Below are positions 59,560-64,000 of a DNA stretch of 64,000 bases, piece by piece. Under the pieces are notes generated by a model, which saw nothing but the letters and a program-made list of their open reading frames with translations, ran no database searches and was not told the origin of the DNA. Positions within the stretch are counted from its first letter, which is position 1, and each line of letters begins with the position of its first letter. A program made the translations under genes and the position numbers. This stretch comes from Caballeronia temeraria (lineage in GTDB: Bacteria; Pseudomonadota; Gammaproteobacteria; Burkholderiales; Burkholderiaceae): NCBI RefSeq assembly GCF_001544795.2, contig NZ_FCOI02000010.1, positions 1 through 64,000 on the forward strand. The letters run 5' to 3'.

Positions 59560-61317
59560 TCAGAACGTTTCCCAGTCGCCGCCTGCATCCGCGGTCGCGG
59601 GCGCTTTCGGCGCGGGCGCGGGCGCGGCAGCCGCGCGTTTCGAAGGCGACGTCACGGCAGGCTTCGCGATAACACGCGCCGCCACCGTTGCACGCGATGC
59701 AACTTTCGCCGCCGGCGCGGATGGGACTGCACCAGCCGCACCAGCCGCACCAGCTGCTCTGGCAGCAAGCGGCGCGCCGTCCGCCACCTGAAACACCGCG
59801 ACGGCTTGCCGCAGCCGCGCGGCCTGATCTTCGAGGGACTGCGCGGCCGCCGCCGCTTCCTCGACGAGCGCCGCGTTCTGCTGCGTCACTTCATCCATTT
59901 GCGTGACGGCGCGCGACACTTGTTCGATGCCGCTCGACTGCTCTTCCGACGCCGCCGCGATTTCGCCCATGATGTCGGTGACACGCTGCACCGCGCCGAT
60001 GATCTCGTTCATCGTGCGGCCGGCTTCGTCGACGAGCGTCGTGCCCGTGCGCACGCGCGCCACGGAGGTATCGATCAGCTCCTTGATTTCCTTCGCCGCC
60101 GCCGACGAACGCTGCGCGAGGCTGCGCACCTCGCCCGCGACCACCGCGAAGCCGCGCCCTTCCTCGCCCGCGCGCGCCGCTTCGACCGCCGCGTTGAGCG
60201 CCAGAATGTTGGTCTGGAACGCGATGCCTTCGATGATCGAAATGATGTCCGCGATCTTCGACGAACTGCCGTCGATCTCGCGCATCGTGTCGACGACCTG
60301 CGTCACGACCGCGCTGCCCTTGCCGGCGATCTCCGAGGCGTTCGCCGCGAGCGCGCTCGCCTGGCGCGCGTTGTCGGCGTTCTGGCGGACGGTGCCGGTC
60401 AGCTCTTCCATGCTCGACGCGGTTTCCTGCAGCGCCGATGCCTGTTCTTCAGTGCGCGACGAAAGATCCGTATTGCCGGCCGCGATCTGCTGCGTCGCCG
60501 ACGCGATCGATTCGCTGCCCGAGCGCACCGTGCGCACGGTCGTGAGCAGACTCGTGCGCATCCTGGCGAGCCCTTCGAGCAACAGGCCCATTTCGTCGCG
60601 CGACGTGACGACGACTTCGCGGCGCAGATCGCCCGCGGCGATCGCCTCGAAATGGCCGAGCGCGGCTTCGAGCGGCCGCCCGATCGCGCGCCTGAGCGAG
60701 AACCACGCGAACACCGCCGCCGCCATGCCGAGCGCGATCGCGCCGAGGCTCAACGCGCGGAACAATTCGAAGCGGCTCTGGGTGTCGTCGTAGCTCCTTT
60801 TCGACGCTTCGGTCAGATGCTTGCGCAGCGCGTCGTTCGCGTTGGCGAGCTCGTTGTAGGTGACCTGCATCGCCTTGGCGTTCGCGATGATGCCGTCGCG
60901 ATCGTTCGCCATGACCGCTGCGACGCCCTTGTCGACGATACCCTGCAGCGCGAGGCGCTTTTCCTGCGCGGCGTCGGCGAGACGCTTTTCTTCCGGCGAT
61001 TGCGGCAGCGACGCGTATTCCTTCCAGTAGCCGTCTGCGCGATCGCGCATCATGCGCGCGCGCTCGACCGTCGATGCCACTTCCGGCGTGCCGGCGAGCA
61101 GCGCCGCGCGATCGAACACGAGCCGTTCGCGCGCGGCATACATTTCCGCGTTGCCGACGGCAATCGCCGCGGGCATCTGCACCGAATACGTCGCCTGGAA
61201 CGCGCCATTCGAGTGGCTCATGCCGGTGAGCCCGAGCGCACCGATCGCGATGAGCAACGCACCCAGAAACGCCATCGAGATTCCGAGGCGCGCCTTGATC
61301 GACAAAGCTTTTTTCAT
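59560..61317 (-). CDS. Methyl-accepting chemotaxis protein with CheR/CheB tether
   Basis: A 585-residue chemoreceptor. One membrane helix (about 10-32), a periplasmic four-helix-bundle sensor (about 35-190), a second helix (about 192-212) and a HAMP domain are followed by the signalling domain. The hairpin tip is [20 protein letters not shown] with [20 protein letters not shown]. It resembles Tar/Tsr-like receptors (methylation segment [18 protein letters not shown]). A long Ala/Pro linker ends in DWETF, the xWxxF pentapeptide that recruits CheR and CheB. Ligand unknown. ATG 61317 gives the natural [12 protein letters not shown] start. Confidence 0.95.
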   Translation of the reverse strand: MKKALSIKARLGISMAFLGALLIAIGALGLTGMSHSNGAFQATYSVQMPAAIAVGNAEMYAARERLVFDRAALLAGTPEVASTVERARMMRDRADGYWKEYASLPQSPEEKRLADAAQEKRLALQGIVDKGVAAVMANDRDGIIANAKAMQVTYNELANANDALRKHLTEASKRSYDDTQSRFELFRALSLGAIALGMAAAVFAWFSLRRAIGRPLEAALGHFEAIAAGDLRREVVVTSRDEMGLLLEGLARMRTSLLTTVRTVRSGSESIASATQQIAAGNTDLSSRTEEQASALQETASSMEELTGTVRQNADNARQASALAANASEIAGKGSAVVTQVVDTMREIDGSSSKIADIISIIEGIAFQTNILALNAAVEAARAGEEGRGFAVVAGEVRSLAQRSSAAAKEIKELIDTSVARVRTGTTLVDEAGRTMNEIIGAVQRVTDIMGEIAAASEEQSSGIEQVSRAVTQMDEVTQQNAALVEEAAAAAQSLEDQAARLRQAVAVFQVADGAPLAARAAGAAGAAGAVPSAPAAKVASRATVAARVIAKPAVTSPSKRAAAAPAPAPKAPATADAGGDWETF

Positions 61318-61450
61318 TGAGTTTTCCTTGATGCCGCTCGCGAGCGGGGTCGTCGTTCGTGACTGCGTGCGCGAGACATCGCGCGGCCGCTTCCGATGTA
61401 AACGGCGCGAAAGCGTGGGCACTTGAGGAAATTGTTTCGTATGAAAAGAA

Positions 61451-61476
61451 AACGGCGCGTCGAGCGCGCCGTTTTT
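61451..61476 (-). terminator. Intrinsic terminator of the ribose operon
   Basis: AACGGCGCG (61451-61459) and CGCGCCGTT (61465-61473) form a 9-bp stem with a 5-base loop, with TTTTCTTTT following in the minus-strand direction and TTTTT in the plus direction. It lies 21 bases after the rbsK stop. Confidence 0.85.
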
Positions 61477-61493
61477 CAACGATTATTGAAAAC

Positions 61494-62432
61494 TTATGCT
61501 GAAATTTCGCTGCGGTGCGGAATCGACGGCTGCGCGCCCGCGCGCGTCACCGCGATGGCCGCCGCGCGCTGGCCGAAGGCGATGGCGTCGATGGCCGCCG
61601 CGCCGCGCGCGAGTTCCGCCGCAAAACCGCCGATGAAGGTGTCGCCGGCCGCGGTCGTATCGACGGCTTCGACGCGCGGAGACGGCAGGTGAACGCCGTC
61701 ATCGTCCGCGCCGTCTAGCAATGCGAGCACGCCCTGCCCGCCGAGCGTCACGATCACATTGCGCGCGCCCTTCGCCTTGAGCGCCTGCGCGGCGCGGCGG
61801 GCGTCGTCCGGCGTCTCGATGGCAACGCCGGAGAGCGTCGCGGCTTCGAGTTCGTTCGGAATCAGATAGTCGATGAGCGGAAACCAGTCCGGCGGCAGCT
61901 TGCGCGCGGCGGGCGCGGGATTGAGGATCGTCGTGCGGCTCAGGCGCCGTCCGGTGGCGAGCGCGGCGCGCACGGTATCCGGCGGCGTTTCGAGCTGGCA
62001 CACGATGACATCCGCCTGCGCGAGCAGCGCCTCCTGCGCCTCGATGCGCGCGGGCGTCACTTCGGCGTTGCTGCCCGCGACGATGACGATCGCATTCTGG
62101 CTCGCGTCATCGACGACGATGAGCGCCACGCCCGTCGGCGCGCTCGCACTCGTCGAGAGCGCCGCGCAGTCGATGCCTTCCGCTTCGAGACTGCCCTTGA
62201 GCGTCGCGCCGTTCGAATCGCCGCCGACGCAGCCGATCATCGCGACCTGCGCGCCGAGACGCGCCGCGGCGACGGCCTGATTGCCGCCCTTGCCGCCCGG
62301 CACCTGCGCGAACGCGTGTCCGGCGAGCGTTTCGCCCGGTCGCGGCAGACGCGGCGCGCGCGCGACCAGATCCATATTGAGGCTGCCGACCACGGTCACG
62401 CGGCCTTGTCTGGCGCTGTCGCCCATCTTCAT
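61494..62432 (-). CDS. rbsK: Ribokinase
   Basis: A 312-residue PfkB-family kinase that phosphorylates ribose to ribose 5-phosphate with ATP. PfkB signatures are present: VVGSLNMDLVARAPRLPRPG with GETLAGHAFAQVPGGKGGNQ (substrate region, NMD and GGKGGNQAVA of ribokinase) and the C-terminal catalytic VDTTAAGDTFIGGFAAELA (catalytic Asp in GDTF). It lies 20 bases after the LacI gene and ends the operon. Start ATG 62432 (MKMGDSARQGRVTVVG). Confidence 0.93.
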   Translation of the reverse strand: MKMGDSARQGRVTVVGSLNMDLVARAPRLPRPGETLAGHAFAQVPGGKGGNQAVAAARLGAQVAMIGCVGGDSNGATLKGSLEAEGIDCAALSTSASAPTGVALIVVDDASQNAIVIVAGSNAEVTPARIEAQEALLAQADVIVCQLETPPDTVRAALATGRRLSRTTILNPAPAARKLPPDWFPLIDYLIPNELEAATLSGVAIETPDDARRAAQALKAKGARNVIVTLGGQGVLALLDGADDDGVHLPSPRVEAVDTTAAGDTFIGGFAAELARGAAAIDAIAFGQRAAAIAVTRAGAQPSIPHRSEISA

Positions 62433-62452
62433 GTCCTGGTTGAATTCCCTGG

Positions 62453-63475
62453 TTACGCCTTCGCGCCGCGCGACTCGGGCACGACCGCGGTCGATTCGCG
62501 GCGCACGAGGCGCGGTGCCACCACGCGCCGGCGCGTCGTGCCGGCAAGCTTGCCGGTGATGCGGTCGATCAGCGTCTGCGCGGCCATTTCGCCGAGCGCG
62601 CGCACCGATTGTCCCACCGTCGACAAAGCCGGATACGTATAGCGCGACAGCTCGACATCGTCAAAACCGATGATCGAGCAATCCGTCGGCACGTTGATGT
62701 GACGCTCCGCCGCCGCACGCAGCGCGCCGATGCCCATCATGTCGTTGCAGGCGAAGATCGCCGTCGGCTTCATGTTGTCGAGCAGGAGCGAGGCCGCGGC
62801 GTAACCGCCCGTCGCGGAAAAATCGCTCTGCTGGATCGCGTTCGGCTCGATTTCCATGCCGCGCTCGGCCATCGCGCGGATAAAGCCGTGAAGGCGCATC
62901 GCGGACACGGCGGTCGCGACCGGCCCGGTGATGCAGCCGATCTTCGAATGCCCGAGTTGCAGCAGATGCTTGGTCGCGAGATACGCGCCCTTTTCGTGGT
63001 CGATCTGCACGAGGTCCGACTGCAGCCCTTCGATATTGCGATCGACGATCACGAGCGGTTCGCGCGCGCCCGCGAGGCATTGCGCGAGCACGGAATCCTC
63101 GCCCGCCGATGCGATCACCAGCCCGTCGATGCGCTTTTCCTGCAGCACGCGCAGATAGTTGCGCTGCTTCGCGGGATCGTCGTCGGAATTGCAGAAGAAC
63201 ACGCAATAGCCGTTCTTCGCGCAGCCATCCTCGACGCCGCGCGCGAGCTCGGCGAAATACGGATTCGTTGCGTTCGGCACGAGCAGGCCGATGGTCGCCG
63301 TCGAACGCGCCTTCAGCGAGCGCGCGACCGCCGACGGCACGTAGTCGAGCTCAAGGATCGCCCGCTCGACTTTCGCCCGCACGTCGGCCGACACCGGCCG
63401 CGAATTGTTCACTACGTGGGATACCGTCGTAAACGACACCCCGGCAATGGCTGCCACGTCTTTGATCGTCGCCAT
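62453..63475 (-). CDS. LacI-family repressor, probable RbsR
   Basis: A 340-residue LacI/GalR regulator. The HTH and hinge are MATIKDVAAIAGVSFTTVSH and VVNNSRPVSADVRAKVERAI, followed by YVPSAVARSLKARSTATIGL. The sugar-binding core is a periplasmic-binding-protein fold including FACNDMMGIGALRAAAERHI. Position between the permease rbsC and rbsK makes ribose the expected inducer. ATG 63475 is preferred for the family start; a longer frame begins at 63538. It is separated from rbsC by 190 bases, so it may have its own promoter. Confidence 0.9.
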   Translation of the reverse strand: MATIKDVAAIAGVSFTTVSHVVNNSRPVSADVRAKVERAILELDYVPSAVARSLKARSTATIGLLVPNATNPYFAELARGVEDGCAKNGYCVFFCNSDDDPAKQRNYLRVLQEKRIDGLVIASAGEDSVLAQCLAGAREPLVIVDRNIEGLQSDLVQIDHEKGAYLATKHLLQLGHSKIGCITGPVATAVSAMRLHGFIRAMAERGMEIEPNAIQQSDFSATGGYAAASLLLDNMKPTAIFACNDMMGIGALRAAAERHINVPTDCSIIGFDDVELSRYTYPALSTVGQSVRALGEMAAQTLIDRITGKLAGTTRRRVVAPRLVRRESTAVVPESRGAKA

Positions 63476-63665
63476 ACATCGTCCTTCGCTTTTCTTAGGT
63501 CTTGCTGTCTTATTGGTCGTAAGGCGTCCGGCGCGCACATCATGTCATGCGCCGCTTTGCTTTCCCCGCGCCCTGTCTGCTTCGTCGTCTGCCGCCGCTG
63601 CGGCCTGTTACCGTGGCCGGCTGCGCTCTGCCCCGTGCGGTGCGCCTGCCTGCGCCGTCCCTCAA

Positions 63666-64000
63666 TCAAACCCGCTTTCTTCTGCTGCGGTATGTGTCCA
63701 GCACCACCGCCACCACGATCACCGCGCCGGTAATGATGCGCTTGGTCGGTTCGTTCGCGCCGATCTGCGCCAGTCCCGCCGCCAGCACGGAGATGATCAA
63801 CACCCCGAAAAACGTGCTGATGACCGAGCCGCGCCCGCCCATCAGGCTCGTTCCGCCGATCACGACCGCCGCGATCACCTGCAGCTCCAGCCCCGCGCCG
63901 GCGTTCGGATCGGCGGCTTCGAGGCGCGAAATCTGGAACAGCGCCGCGAGCCCCGAGAATGCGCCCATCAACGCGAAAACGATCACCTTGTACGGCCGCG
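63666..64000 (-). CDS. rbsC: Ribose ABC transporter permease RbsC (partial, C-terminal part)
   Basis: The last 110 residues of a carbohydrate ABC permease, reading into the window from the right edge (RPYKVIVFALMGAFSGLAAL onward). Diagnostic is ADPNAGAGLELQVIAAVVIG followed by GTSLMGGRGSVISTFFGVLI, the conserved RbsC/AraH/XylH C-terminus with the EAA-like loop. It imports ribose with RbsA and RbsB, whose genes should lie beyond 64000. Its stop is 190 bases before the LacI gene start. Confidence 0.9.
   Translation of the reverse strand, partial: RPYKVIVFALMGAFSGLAALFQISRLEAADPNAGAGLELQVIAAVVIGGTSLMGGRGSVISTFFGVLIISVLAAGLAQIGANEPTKRIITGAVIVVAVVLDTYRSRRKRV

Noticed and set aside
1..64000. CRISPR arrays, tRNA, rRNA, insertion sequences, prophage
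   Set aside because: No regularly spaced repeats, tRNA cloverleaf signatures, transposase or phage structural genes were seen on reading both strands.

Overview
This 64 kb window is high-GC, densely packed bacterial chromosome. Gene content points to the Betaproteobacteria, family Burkholderiaceae, most likely a Paraburkholderia/Caballeronia-type bacterium: a phenylacetate catabolic cluster, NodT-family RND efflux, DUF2917, DUF1488, DUF883 and FmdB proteins, a YeaG-YeaH-SpoVR operon and a ribose operon with a LacI regulator. This is inferred from family content only. I see no rRNA, tRNA, phage, insertion sequence or CRISPR array.

Layout. 1-4347: end of a phenylacetate degradation locus (paaE tail, thiolase, hydroxyacyl-CoA dehydrogenase, phenylacetate-CoA ligase). 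4602-10522: complete tripartite RND efflux operon (inner-membrane pump, adaptor, outer-membrane lipoprotein). 10598-12636: SBP56/methanethiol-oxidase-type gene with a coupled membrane protein. 12835-12990: a 51-residue membrane protein with its own ribosome site and terminator. 13108-18406: a small acidic protein with an apparent frameshift, an Lrp regulator divergent from a DMT exporter with a perfect palindrome between them, a broken RelE/HigB-type toxin beside an intact antitoxin, rdgC, and a diguanylate cyclase with a membrane partner. 18890-25601: transporters (DMT, NCS1, TehA), a YihY membrane protein, a small lipoprotein and an exported hydrolase.

25606-33657 is the most distinctive block: six co-directional, mostly overlapping or abutting minus-strand genes encoding a small TpsA exoprotein, its TpsB pore, a FecR-domain exported protein, a short cyclic-nucleotide-binding fragment, a CHASE2 adenylate cyclase and a class II cAMP phosphodiesterase. 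Synthesis, possible sensing and breakdown of a cyclic nucleotide are thus physically linked to a two-partner secretion system.

33812-45770: LysR, small secreted proline/tyrosine-rich proteins, a cupin, stress-type small proteins, carbonic anhydrase, a CBS protein, a glycosyltransferase-like protein, and an ECF42-type operon (DGPF/YCII, VOC, sigma factor). Between that operon and a DUF2917 gene is a promoter-terminator unit that looks like a small RNA or attenuated leader. 45783-53191: tannase-family esterase, LysR with a likely operator, MFS pump, aldo/keto reductase, RarD and AI-2E-type transporters. 53244-58293: prkA-yeaH-spoVR stress operon. 58691-64000: a hydratase/FAH-type enzyme, a chemoreceptor with a CheR/CheB tether, and the end of a ribose operon (rbsC', LacI regulator, ribokinase) closed by a strong terminator.
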